Shown piece by piece: positions 17,573 to 26,591 of a DNA stretch of 64,000 bases. The notes beneath the pieces are model-generated. The model ran no database searches. It saw only the letters and a list, made by a program, of their open reading frames with translations, and was not told where the DNA came from. Origin of the DNA: Fructilactobacillus cliffordii (lineage in GTDB: Bacteria; Bacillota; Bacilli; Lactobacillales; Lactobacillaceae); the NCBI RefSeq assembly GCF_024029355.1, contig NZ_CP097117.1:992001-1056000 (forward strand), given 5' to 3'. Each line of letters starts with the position of its first letter. Position 1 is the first letter of the stretch. Both the position numbers and the translations under genes were made by a program.

Positions 17573-17607
17573 AACTCTCATCTGCGTTAGCAGGTGGGAG
17601 CTTTTTT
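17573..17607 (+). terminator. Intrinsic terminator after the HD genes
   Basis: ACTCTCATCTGC pairs with GCAGGTGGGAGC, with wobbles, followed by TTTTTT. Confidence 0.8.
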
Positions 17608-17667
17608 GTGATTGATTCTGAATCCTACGGGAATAATTGCTCCAATTAATCCCCAATTTAATTAAAA

Positions 17668-17775
17668 GTGACAAAGTGTTACAATGGACTTGAGCCTAGT
17701 AAATTCAGCGTTCCGTTGGATTTAGAATGTGGTAAGATTAGATGGGTAAAAAAATTGCTAGTTAGATGAACTAGC
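17668..17775 (+). promoter_or_regulatory. Regulatory region before ndh-cydABDC
   Basis: This gap holds an imperfect repeat GTGACA-AAG-TGTTAC (17668-17682), a possible -10 TAAGAT (17733-17738) with a poor -35, and a perfect inverted repeat GCTAGTT-AGATG-AACTAGC (17757-17775) just before the ribosome site. The last could be an operator or an RNA hairpin in the leader. No match to the Rex consensus is evident. Confidence 0.35.
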
Positions 17776-17796
17776 CAATAGAAGGAGGCAAGTCAA

Positions 17797-18972
17797 ATGA
17801 AAAAAGTATTAGTGATTGGAGCTGGGTTTGCTGGACTCCGGGCGTGTAAACGACTAGCAAAAAGCAAGCAAGACCTTGAGGTTACTCTAGTCGACCGGAC
17901 TCCTTACCATTACGATTCCACGCAACTTTATCGCGTGGCGGCGGGCAGCATTGCTCCCGAGAAAATTATGTTCCGGATTGAAGACATCATTAGTCCCAAG
18001 ATCAAGTTCATTCAAGATGAGGTTCAAGTGATTAATGGGAAGCAAAACACGGTGACGTTGGCTAACCACCGAGATATTAGTTACGACTACCTGTTTAACG
18101 CGCTGGGCTTTGAACCAGAAACGTTCAACACGCCGGGAGCAGATACAGATGGGCTCCAAATTAGTAACATTGAAAACTCTAGTCGGGATGCCAAGGCACT
18201 GCAGGATTCCTTAGCGAAATATGCACAAACTAAAGATCCAAAGTATTTGAGCATTTTGACCGTCGGTGGTGGTTTTACCAGCATCGAACTGTTGGGTGAA
18301 TTAGTACATATGGTGCCAACTTGGGCTAAAAAATACGGATTTCAGCCGAATGAATTAAAGATTACCTGTGTGGCGCCCGCCTTTTTAGGGATGTTTAACG
18401 AGAAGCAATCTACATATGCAAAGCGATACTTGGAAAAGAAAGGCGTTAACTTTATCCTGGGTTCAAACGTTAACAAGGTAACGGATGATGGGGTTTACTA
18501 CGGTCAGGATAATCAATTCCTGCCGGCTGCCAACATTTTCTGGACTGCTGGAGTGAAGGGTAGCGACGTTATTGCCGCTTCTGGATACGACCAACACCGT
18601 AACCGGGTCGCCGTCAACGACGACATGAGCTTACAAGCTTACCCGAACCAGTACCTCATTGGAGACGTTTCAGCCGTGAAGGACCCTACTTCAGGACAGA
18701 TGTACCCCACGACTGCGCAAATTTCGATTTACGAAGCTAGTAACGCGGTCGCTAACTTAGAAAATAAGTTAGCCGGTAAGTCCGTGGCACCGTTTAACTA
18801 CCATTCATTGGGAACGGTCTGCTCACTCGGACCACACAACGCGGTTGCTGATGTTTCGATGTTAGGCCTGAACGTTAAAATTAACGGCTTCATCGCTGCT
18901 GTCGTTAAAAACATCATTTTCAAACGTAGTAGTTACGAACTCTCTGGGTTGAAAATGATGCTACAAAGTTAA
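17797..18972 (+). CDS. ndh: Type II NADH dehydrogenase
   Basis: Peripheral membrane flavoenzyme (391 residues) that passes electrons from NADH to menaquinone without pumping protons. The N-terminal FAD site VIGAGFAGLRA and the central NAD site TVGGGFTSIELLGEL (about residue 155) are plain; the FAD-binding GDVSA motif is present at about 288, and the C-terminus has a short amphipathic helix. GAAGGAGG precedes ATG 17797. It lies 17 bases upstream of cydA, giving a minimal NADH-to-oxygen chain. Confidence 0.93.
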   Translation: MKKVLVIGAGFAGLRACKRLAKSKQDLEVTLVDRTPYHYDSTQLYRVAAGSIAPEKIMFRIEDIISPKIKFIQDEVQVINGKQNTVTLANHRDISYDYLFNALGFEPETFNTPGADTDGLQISNIENSSRDAKALQDSLAKYAQTKDPKYLSILTVGGGFTSIELLGELVHMVPTWAKKYGFQPNELKITCVAPAFLGMFNEKQSTYAKRYLEKKGVNFILGSNVNKVTDDGVYYGQDNQFLPAANIFWTAGVKGSDVIAASGYDQHRNRVAVNDDMSLQAYPNQYLIGDVSAVKDPTSGQMYPTTAQISIYEASNAVANLENKLAGKSVAPFNYHSLGTVCSLGPHNAVADVSMLGLNVKINGFIAAVVKNIIFKRSSYELSGLKMMLQS

Positions 18973-18989
18973 TTGAGGAGAGATGAAAG

Positions 18990-20429
18990 ATGTTCAACAT
19001 TGGCATGAGCGTGGTTTCATTGGCGCGGTTCCAGTTCGCCATGACCACGATTTTTCACTTTTTCTTTGTCCCGATGTCCATTGGATTAGGATTGTTAGTT
19101 GCAATCATGGAGACGATGTACGTCATTAAGAAGAAGCCGATTTACCTCACCATGACCAAGTTCTGGGGCAAGATTTTCTTGCTGAGCTTTGCCGTGGGAG
19201 TCGTAACCGGGATTATTCAAGAATTCCAGTTTGGGATGAACTGGTCTAACTACTCCCGTTTCATGGGAGATATCTTCGGGGCTCCGTTAGCCATCGAAGC
19301 GTTGCTGGCTTTCTTCCTGGAATCAACCTTCCTAGGGGTTTGGATGTTTACCTGGGATAAAATGAAGCCAGTTTGGCACTCGCTAATGATTTGGTTGGTA
19401 GTAATTGGTTCAACATTATCCGCCCTTTGGATCTTAGCGGCCAACAGTTTTATGCAGAACCCAGTGGGGTACAAGATTGACCCCAAAACTGGTCACGCAG
19501 TGATGACGGATTTCTTTGCCATCATTAAGAACCAACAACTCTGGTACGAATTTCCCCACGTTATCTTTGGGGCCTTCGTAACGGGGAGTTTCATCGTCGC
19601 TGGAGCATCTGCCTGGATGCTTTTTCGGAAGAAATCACCAGCTTTCTTCCGGAAATCAATGCGCCTTGGCCTGATTGTTGGGCTGTTTGGTCTACTCGGC
19701 GGATTTGTATCTGGAGACGGCCAGATGCTGTACTTAACTAAGGATCAGCCAATGAAGTTTGCGGCTGCCGAAGGGGAGTACAAAAACGTGAAAAGTCCAG
19801 CGGCTTGGAGCGTGGTGCAAATTTCAAATACCAAGGAAAAAACAGCTTCCTATCGAATCGAAATTCCGTACATGTTGGACTTGTTAACCTACCACAAACC
19901 GAGTGGAGATATCACCGGGATGGACCAAGTGAACAAAGACCTGCACAAGAAATACGATAAGAAGTTCGGGAAAAACATGAACTACTATCCACCAGTTAAC
20001 ACGTTGTTCTATTCCTTCCGGATTATGGTGGCAGGAGCCGGAGCCCTCGGAATGCTTTCCATTTTAGGACTGTGGTTCTCAAGAAAACGGAAAAATACGA
20101 TCGTCAAACAGAAGTGGTTACTGCTCCTATTGACCCTCGCCACCTTCGGCCCGTTCTTAATTAACAGTTGTGGTTGGATTGTGACCGAATTAGGTCGGAA
20201 TCCATGGGTTGTGTACGGATTACTCCCAATCGCGGATGCCGTTTCACCAAGTACAAGTGCCACAGCGGTCTTGTTTACGATTATTGTGTACTTCTTCCTC
20301 TTCTCGTTCCTGGGTGCGTTCATGTTTGTCTACGCCAAAAAGAACTTGGAAAAGGGACCAGAAGCCATCGACGATACAATCGAATACGATACGGAAGATC
20401 CGTTCTCAAAGGAGGCCTTTAGCAAATGA
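18990..20429 (+). CDS. cydA: Cytochrome bd quinol oxidase subunit I
   Basis: Haem-bearing subunit (479 residues) that oxidises quinol and reduces oxygen to water. Residue His23 in IFHFFFVPMS corresponds to the high-spin haem ligand, His in WYEFPHVIFGAF to a low-spin haem ligand, and the GRNPWVVYGLLP motif is family-typical. About nine membrane spans are visible. The genome must obtain haem and probably quinone from outside, as no synthesis genes are visible here. GGAGAG precedes ATG 18990; its stop overlaps the cydB start. Confidence 0.95.
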   Translation: MFNIGMSVVSLARFQFAMTTIFHFFFVPMSIGLGLLVAIMETMYVIKKKPIYLTMTKFWGKIFLLSFAVGVVTGIIQEFQFGMNWSNYSRFMGDIFGAPLAIEALLAFFLESTFLGVWMFTWDKMKPVWHSLMIWLVVIGSTLSALWILAANSFMQNPVGYKIDPKTGHAVMTDFFAIIKNQQLWYEFPHVIFGAFVTGSFIVAGASAWMLFRKKSPAFFRKSMRLGLIVGLFGLLGGFVSGDGQMLYLTKDQPMKFAAAEGEYKNVKSPAAWSVVQISNTKEKTASYRIEIPYMLDLLTYHKPSGDITGMDQVNKDLHKKYDKKFGKNMNYYPPVNTLFYSFRIMVAGAGALGMLSILGLWFSRKRKNTIVKQKWLLLLLTLATFGPFLINSCGWIVTELGRNPWVVYGLLPIADAVSPSTSATAVLFTIIVYFFLFSFLGAFMFVYAKKNLEKGPEAIDDTIEYDTEDPFSKEAFSK

Positions 20430-21451
20430 GTTTCTTACAATTACTATGGTATTTTGTAGTAGGTCTGTTATTTGCCGCTTTCTTAGTGCTAGACGGGGCC
20501 GACTTAGGAATCGGAATGGCAACGCGCTTTTTAGCGTTTAACTACGACGAACGGCAACAGTTACTACGCACAATTGGACCTCACTGGGACGGAAACGAAG
20601 TGTTCCTGATTGCTGCTGGGGGATCAATGTTTGCCTCGATGCCGATGTGGTATGCGAGCCTCTTTTCTGGTTTCTACTTGCTCCTCTTCTTAGTGTTAAT
20701 TGCTCTAATTTTTCGGGGAGTTTCGTTTGAATTTGCCGAAAACGCCGAAACCAAAAAGGGCCGGAACGCGTGGATGTGGACGAACTTCTGGGGTAGTTTA
20801 TGTACGGCCTTCCTGTTTGGAATGCTCTTTACGGCCATGATTCAACCAGTGCCAATTGATGCCCAAGGTAATATCTTTGCAAGCTTTCTTGACGTGGTCA
20901 ACCCATTGTCACTGCTGGGTGGGGTGGCTTTGACGGCATTGTGTCTCTACCAAGGACTACATTATGCTACGTTACGAACCTCCGGCTTAATGCGGGACCA
21001 CGCCGCCACTTTGTGTGGGAACTTGTACTGGGCTGCTTACCCGGTAGAAGTGCTCTTTGCGATTGCACTCTACTTTCAAACGGATTTCTTTGTGACCCAT
21101 CCGCTTGCTACGCTATTCTTCTTAGTGGTAATTGTGGCTACAACCGTGTGGGGGCACATCGCGACGATTCGGGATCGAGAATGGTCGGCTTACATTGCCA
21201 GCACAGTCACTTTGGTAGCCCTCGTGGCGTTAATCTTTGTGGGATTGTTCCCGAACGTTTTGATTGCCAGAAATTCGGCCCACACGATTAGCATTGTGTC
21301 CGCTTCTGCTACTAGTTACACACTTGGAGTGATGACGGTGGTCTTGTGCATTCTCTTGCCAATTGTGATTGCTTACTTTGCGTGGAGCTACATCTCCCAG
21401 TGGCACCGGGTTTCATTACAGGAAGTTCAAGAAGACCAAGACGGTTATTAG
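20426..21451 (+). CDS. cydB: Cytochrome bd quinol oxidase subunit II
   Basis: Membrane partner of CydA, 341 residues, about eight to nine spans. The family start LDGADLGIGMATRF (about residue 28) and GPHWDGNEVFLI (about 50) are visible. It overlaps the end of cydA by four bases (ATGA), which implies coupled translation and a one-to-one complex. Confidence 0.95.
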   Translation: MSFLQLLWYFVVGLLFAAFLVLDGADLGIGMATRFLAFNYDERQQLLRTIGPHWDGNEVFLIAAGGSMFASMPMWYASLFSGFYLLLFLVLIALIFRGVSFEFAENAETKKGRNAWMWTNFWGSLCTAFLFGMLFTAMIQPVPIDAQGNIFASFLDVVNPLSLLGGVALTALCLYQGLHYATLRTSGLMRDHAATLCGNLYWAAYPVEVLFAIALYFQTDFFVTHPLATLFFLVVIVATTVWGHIATIRDREWSAYIASTVTLVALVALIFVGLFPNVLIARNSAHTISIVSASATSYTLGVMTVVLCILLPIVIAYFAWSYISQWHRVSLQEVQEDQDGY

Positions 21452-21472
21452 ACCTCAGTAAGGATTGATAAT

Positions 21473-23221
21473 ATGTTTGATCAACAGTTACTATCAATTC
21501 CGGGAATTAAAAAATTGATTGGAAAACTTAGCGGGCTTGCCGTGTTACAGGCACTAACCATCGTGTTAGAGGCGGTGTTCTTAGCGCGAGCGCTCGTGGT
21601 GGTTTGGCAGCGAGAAAAGATAGCGGCACTAGTGGTGCCGGTGCTATCTTTTTTTGTTTTTTTTGCCCTTCGGTATTTAATTACTCGAATTGAAAGTCAA
21701 ATTACGGATAATTTTGCTGATCACACGGTTGATCAGTTAAAGGAACAACTCTTACAACAGGAATTTCGCCTGGGACCACGAATGGTAGCTGACGTTGGTT
21801 CGGGGCACGTGGCCACGCTGGCATTAGAAGGGCTGGACCAGGTGCAAAATTACCTAGATTTAATCGTGCTGAAAACGATTAACATGGCAATTATTCCTTG
21901 GATTATCGTAGCCTACATCTTCTTCGTAGATTGGCTGTCCGCTGTGATTTTGTTACTAATGTTTCCCGTGATTATTTTATTCATGGTTATCTTGGGACTG
22001 TCAGCCAAATCTAAATCAGACCAACAGTATGCCGAGTTTAAACAGATGGCGAACGTCTTTGTCGACAGTATTCGGGGACTCAAGACGCTGAAGCTGTTTG
22101 GTTTGAGTAAAAAGTACGGTGACAACATCTATCGGGTGAGTGAAAACTACCGGAAAAGTACGATGAGTGTGCTGAAGGTAGCGTTATTGTCAACGTTTGC
22201 ACTCGATTTCTTTACCACGATTTCGATTGCCATCGTGGCGGTTTTATTGGGGCAGGCTTTAATTGTCGGTTCGATTGGTTTGCTCCCGGCGCTGATCATC
22301 CTGATTCTGTGTCCGGACTACTTTTTCCCGGTGCGCGACTACGGAGATGACTACCACGCCACCTTGGACGGAAAGAACGCGCTGACGGAAATTAACCGGA
22401 TTCTCGCGATTCCTGCTCCGCATAGCGAAGTCCCACTCGTGGACTTTCAGAATTGGGCAAAGGATAGTCAGTTAGACGTGCGCGACTTGAACTTTACCTA
22501 TCCCCAAGCAGACCAACCGGCGCTATCTGACCTGAACTTTACGTTACACGGCGACTCGAATGTTGGTATTATCGGAAAATCGGGAGCCGGGAAGTCAACA
22601 CTTCTCAACGTGTTAGGTGGTTGGTTACAACCAGATGCTACTGAAAAAGATCAGCCGTTGGTTGTCGACGGTCAGGACGTGGATAGTCTGGCGCAACCCG
22701 CTTGGCAAAAGCACATCAGTTACATTCCCCAGCACCCTTACATTTTTGCTGGTACGATTGCCCAAAACGTGGCTTTTTATAAGCCGGTTGCCGACAAAGC
22801 CGCCATTCAACAAGCAGTGCACCAAGCAGGTCTCGACAAGTTTATTGCCGAATTACCGCAGGGATTGGAAACGGTAATTGGTGAAGGAGGCCGGGGAATT
22901 AGTGGGGGGCAAGCTCAACGAATTGCTTTGGCACGGGCGCTGCTAGACACGGAACGGACGATTCTATTGTTTGACGAACCAACCGCCCACCTGGATTTGG
23001 AAACAGAATACGAATTAAAACAAACCATGACCAAGGTCTTTCACAATCATTTGGTCTTCTTTTCGACCCACCGCTTGCATTGGGTGAGCGCGATGGATTA
23101 TGTGTTAGTGATGGACCAGGGTCGGATTGTGGAACAAGGAACGCCGGCGGAATTAAAGCAAAAGAATGGTGTTTATCAAGAACTAGTGAATGAGATTCGA
23201 GGTGAAAACAATGCAGAATAA
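21473..23221 (+). CDS. cydD: Heterodimeric ABC exporter subunit CydD
   Basis: One half of the CydDC ABC exporter required for assembly of cytochrome bd (thiol/haem export). 582 residues: an N-terminal six-span membrane domain (about 15-290), then a nucleotide-binding domain with Walker A GKSGAGKST (about 370), signature ISGGQAQRIALARAL (about 477) and Walker B ILLFDEPTAHLD. The ribosome site is weak (AAGGATTGATA). It overlaps cydC by 11 bases. Confidence 0.92.
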   Translation: MFDQQLLSIPGIKKLIGKLSGLAVLQALTIVLEAVFLARALVVVWQREKIAALVVPVLSFFVFFALRYLITRIESQITDNFADHTVDQLKEQLLQQEFRLGPRMVADVGSGHVATLALEGLDQVQNYLDLIVLKTINMAIIPWIIVAYIFFVDWLSAVILLLMFPVIILFMVILGLSAKSKSDQQYAEFKQMANVFVDSIRGLKTLKLFGLSKKYGDNIYRVSENYRKSTMSVLKVALLSTFALDFFTTISIAIVAVLLGQALIVGSIGLLPALIILILCPDYFFPVRDYGDDYHATLDGKNALTEINRILAIPAPHSEVPLVDFQNWAKDSQLDVRDLNFTYPQADQPALSDLNFTLHGDSNVGIIGKSGAGKSTLLNVLGGWLQPDATEKDQPLVVDGQDVDSLAQPAWQKHISYIPQHPYIFAGTIAQNVAFYKPVADKAAIQQAVHQAGLDKFIAELPQGLETVIGEGGRGISGGQAQRIALARALLDTERTILLFDEPTAHLDLETEYELKQTMTKVFHNHLVFFSTHRLHWVSAMDYVLVMDQGRIVEQGTPAELKQKNGVYQELVNEIRGENNAE

Positions 23222-24950
23222 GTGGCAACAAGATCAGTGGGTCCGCCCCAACTTAAAACGGTATCGTAAGTTGCTCTGCCTAGTTTTCTTCCTGGGAGTC
23301 ATCACGATCTTATGTGGGGTTGGGTTGATGTTTGTGGCCGGGTATTTGATTAGTCGGACCGCGACGCATCCCTATAACATCCTGGTCGTGTACGTGCCAG
23401 TGCTGTTAACCCGGGCATTTGGGATTGGCCGACCGGTCTTTAAATACCTAGAACGAATCAATAGTCACAACTGGGTCTTAAAGATTACGTCTAGCTTGCG
23501 AAAACGGCTGTACGTGACCCTCGAAAGTTCTGCTTTGTTTTTAAGCGAACAATTTCAATCAGGGAAACTGCTGGGATTTTTAGCCGATGACATTGATCAC
23601 CTGGAAAACCTCTACCTGCGGACGATTTTTCCCATCGTAGTGGCCTACCTAACCGGAATTGTGCTGTTAATTGGACTAGGAATCGTGAGCTGGCCATACG
23701 CGCTGGTGATGTTCGTCCTCTTTGCCATCATCTTGGGGGTGATTCCACTTCTCTCCCAATCGATTCAGGGAGCCACCCGGGTTCGGCAACGAGAATTGGT
23801 GCAGGATTCCTATCAACGACTGACGGATGCCACTTTTGGGATTGCCGACTGGATGATTTCGGGCCGGGAAACTGAATTCGTGCAAACAGTACGTAAACAG
23901 GACGAACCCGCCGGAAAGTTGAACCGCAAGGCCAACCTGTTTGAATGGAACCGGGACTTTGTAGTAAAGCTGTTATTTGGACTGATGATTATGGTGACCA
24001 TCGGCTGGGCAGCGTTAGCGCTAACAGGACACCAAGAAAGTGCTAATTACGCGGCCGCCTTTACTCTGGGGATTTTCCCGCTGATGGATTCCTTTGGCGC
24101 GGTTCCACAGGCGGCTGAGGAAGGACCGATGTATCAAGAATCACTGAATCGGTTAAACGACCTCTCCCACCAGGTGAAACCCCAACCAGTAAAGCCAGAA
24201 CATTTACCAGCTCCACAATCATTACAAAAGATTCACTTTGAGAACGTTAGTTTTCACTATCCCAAGACGGACACGGACATCATTCAACAAGTGTCGTTTA
24301 CCGTTCCAGCGGGACAGTCGCTTGCCATTATTGGCCCAAGTGGGGTGGGGAAAACGACCCTTTTGGAATTGCTAACTGGAAGTTTGGTTCCCACCCAAGG
24401 ACAGGTTTGGTTTGACCAGTTGCCAGCGCATGACCTCCAGGCCGTGGCCGATCAGTGGTTTAGTGTGTTAGACCAGCAACCGTTCTTATTTAACACTACC
24501 ATCATGAACAACGTCCGGATTGGAAATGAGCAAGCTACAGATGACGACGTCAAAAAAGCCATCCAGGAAGTGGGTCTCGCTGACTTAGTCAACGAGCTCC
24601 CGGATGGCTTGGAAACGGATGTAAGTGAAAATGGAGTGCGGTTATCCGGCGGTCAACGGCAACGCTTGGCATTAGCTCGAATTTTACTGCAGGATAACCC
24701 AGTGGTGGTTTTAGATGAACCCACCGTGGGGCTTGATCCGATTACCGAACAGCAGTTAATCACGACGATTAACCGCGTCTTGGCTGGGAAAACCATGATT
24801 TGGGTGACCCATCATTTACAGGGATTGAACCACGTGAACCAGATTATCTTTTTGGAAAACGGGCACCTGAAAATGCAGGGGACGCCAGCAGAGTTATATC
24901 GGACCAACGAACGCTACCGCAACTTGTACCGGATGGATTTAGGCGAATAA
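23211..24950 (+). CDS. cydC: Heterodimeric ABC exporter subunit CydC
   Basis: Partner of CydD, 579 residues, with the same layout: membrane domain, then Walker A GPSGVGKTT (about 380), signature LSGGQRQRLALARI (about 480) and Walker B VVLDEPTVGLD. ATG 23211 is chosen because GAGGTG lies 6 bases upstream; an in-frame ATG at 23190 is possible. The stop codon directly abuts the stop of the convergent polyprenyl synthase gene, with no room for a terminator. Confidence 0.92.
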   Translation: MQNKWQQDQWVRPNLKRYRKLLCLVFFLGVITILCGVGLMFVAGYLISRTATHPYNILVVYVPVLLTRAFGIGRPVFKYLERINSHNWVLKITSSLRKRLYVTLESSALFLSEQFQSGKLLGFLADDIDHLENLYLRTIFPIVVAYLTGIVLLIGLGIVSWPYALVMFVLFAIILGVIPLLSQSIQGATRVRQRELVQDSYQRLTDATFGIADWMISGRETEFVQTVRKQDEPAGKLNRKANLFEWNRDFVVKLLFGLMIMVTIGWAALALTGHQESANYAAAFTLGIFPLMDSFGAVPQAAEEGPMYQESLNRLNDLSHQVKPQPVKPEHLPAPQSLQKIHFENVSFHYPKTDTDIIQQVSFTVPAGQSLAIIGPSGVGKTTLLELLTGSLVPTQGQVWFDQLPAHDLQAVADQWFSVLDQQPFLFNTTIMNNVRIGNEQATDDDVKKAIQEVGLADLVNELPDGLETDVSENGVRLSGGQRQRLALARILLQDNPVVVLDEPTVGLDPITEQQLITTINRVLAGKTMIWVTHHLQGLNHVNQIIFLENGHLKMQGTPAELYRTNERYRNLYRMDLGE

Positions 24951-25922
24951 TTAGAGCGTGGAAAACACACGGTGTAGTAACTTACGGAGCAGTCTGGTAC
25001 TCGAGTTTTGGGGCAACTGGTCTAACAGTTGTAAGGACGCATGAACGTAGTTTTCCCCAATGGTTTGAGCGGCTGCTAGTCCACCACTTTCCGTTACTAA
25101 CTGAACAATTAGATTAAGATCACCAAGTTCGAGGTGGTCTTTTTTTAATAGGACGGCTAATTCAGGACCCCGGTCGCTAGCCAGCGTTTTAATAATCGGG
25201 AGGGTGTAGGTCCCTTCCTGGACATCATTCAGGCGGGGTAACCCGGTTTTAGGATCCACCCGAAAGTCAGTTAAGTCGTTCAAAATTTGAAAGGCAAAGC
25301 CAATTTGATTGCCCAATTCTTCAGCCGTTTGAGCGGTCGCGTAATCAGCACCGGCTAATCGAGCGCCCTGCCCAAAGCTAATCCGAAATAGCTCGTTCGT
25401 TTTCCCTTGGACGGCACGCAAGTAGTCGGCTTCCGTCCGGTGCAAGTTAAAGTTTAATTCCGTTTGTTGAATTTCTCCGGCTAGCACGGCTTTCATGGCA
25501 GTGACACAGTATTCCAGGTTGGTAAAATCAGTTGAATAGCTCAAGAGCAGTTCAAAGTACTTGGTAAAAAGGTAATCACCTAGGTAGATGGCTGTTTGTT
25601 CCCCAAACTGAGAGTTCAGGGTCGGTTGCCCCCGGCGGATGGTGGCGTCGTCAATGACGTCATCGTGCACGAGGGATGCCAAATGAATGACCTCGACCGC
25701 CGCCGCTGCGTTGATTACCCGGTCACGGTCGGGAGTTTCCGGTCCCCAGGTACTGGCCAGGAGGACAAATGTGGCCCGTAACATTTTCCCACTACCGGTA
25801 ATTAACTTTTGCAGGGCTGCTTTTTGGGTGGGATTTTCGACGTTTAACTGGAGTAGGCGCTGTTCCACCGCATGTAAATCGGTTTGGAGTTGTGGGGGCA
25901 AAACGTGAGTTAGTTTATCCAT
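24951..25922 (-). CDS. Polyprenyl diphosphate synthase (menaquinone side chain)
   Basis: Trans-prenyltransferase of 323 residues, probably making the long isoprenoid tail of menaquinone used by ndh and cydAB. The first Asp-rich motif HDDVIDDATIRRGQPT (about residue 80) is intact. The second reads FQILNDLTDF, with Asn in place of the first Asp of the usual DDxxD, which may alter chain length or rate. ATG 25922 has AGAAGGA 12 bases upstream; an alternative ATG at 25976 overlaps the ybaK stop in an ATGA arrangement, so either start is possible. Confidence 0.85.
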   Translation of the reverse strand: MDKLTHVLPPQLQTDLHAVEQRLLQLNVENPTQKAALQKLITGSGKMLRATFVLLASTWGPETPDRDRVINAAAAVEVIHLASLVHDDVIDDATIRRGQPTLNSQFGEQTAIYLGDYLFTKYFELLLSYSTDFTNLEYCVTAMKAVLAGEIQQTELNFNLHRTEADYLRAVQGKTNELFRISFGQGARLAGADYATAQTAEELGNQIGFAFQILNDLTDFRVDPKTGLPRLNDVQEGTYTLPIIKTLASDRGPELAVLLKKDHLELGDLNLIVQLVTESGGLAAAQTIGENYVHASLQLLDQLPQNSSTRLLRKLLHRVFSTL

Positions 25923-25972
25923 TGATTTGTGTTTTCCTTCTAAACTAAAGTGTGCAAATGAGTGAAAATTAA

Positions 25973-26470
25973 TCATTCGGTAAGATTGGCAAAGTGACCG
26001 TGGACGAGGTCCGCAATTTGTTTCGCGTTGACGAGGACGGACCGACCAATTTGACCAGAGGAGACCACGATGTCACCTTGGTCCCGGGCGCTCTTGTCAA
26101 AGTAAATGGGATAACCTTTTTTTTCATAAATGCCGATGGGCGTGTTGGCACCGTGCTCGTAAGTAGTGGTCTGTTCGAGCTCTTTGAGAGGAATCATTCC
26201 CACTTTTTTATTGCCAGAAGCTTGCGCCATTTTTTTATAACTTAACCGAGAATCCAGCGGCACCACGCCGACGACGGGTCCCGTATTTTTACCAGTTAAC
26301 GCGAGTGTTTTGTAGATTTGGTGGTCGGGATAATCGGATGCGTTGGTATCTAGTTGGGCGACGTCCCCATCTTTGTAAGTGGGAAAGATAACTTGTTGGT
26401 AGGGGATCTTGTGTTGACTTAAAATTTGTTCCACTAGGGTTTTGTGAATTTTATTTTTCTTGTGCGCCAT
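25973..26470 (-). CDS. ybaK: YbaK/EbsC-family aminoacyl-tRNA deacylase
   Basis: Editing enzyme of 165 residues that removes Cys from tRNA-Pro (YbaK class) in the cytoplasm. Family features: KTLALTGKNTGPVVGVVPLDSRLSYKKMA, with the catalytic Lys region at about 50-80, and GYPIYFDKSARDQGDIVVSSGQIGRSV near the C-terminus. GGAGGTG lies 7 bases before the ATG at 26470. It sits directly upstream of the polyprenyl synthase gene and the two are probably cotranscribed. Confidence 0.9.
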   Translation of the reverse strand: MAHKKNKIHKTLVEQILSQHKIPYQQVIFPTYKDGDVAQLDTNASDYPDHQIYKTLALTGKNTGPVVGVVPLDSRLSYKKMAQASGNKKVGMIPLKELEQTTTYEHGANTPIGIYEKKGYPIYFDKSARDQGDIVVSSGQIGRSVLVNAKQIADLVHGHFANLTE

Positions 26471-26591
26471 TGTAGTTCACCTCCGTTTTATTTTAGCATA
26501 ACTTACCGGCCGGAAATTTTTAATGACAATCTCTACTTTATAATGTACAATGGGTTTGAATTCCAATTAATTTATAAAGGAGAGATTGCGG

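Noticed and set aside
17668..17682. Rex or FNR box before ndh
   Set aside because: GTGACA-AAG-TGTTAC is an imperfect repeat that does not fit the TTGTGA...TCACAA or TTGAT...ATCAA patterns.
26523..26544. Promoter ATGACA-TATAAT before mntH
   Set aside because: The spacer is about 10 bases; TATAAT may be real, but the -35 partner and an MntR box could not be supported.
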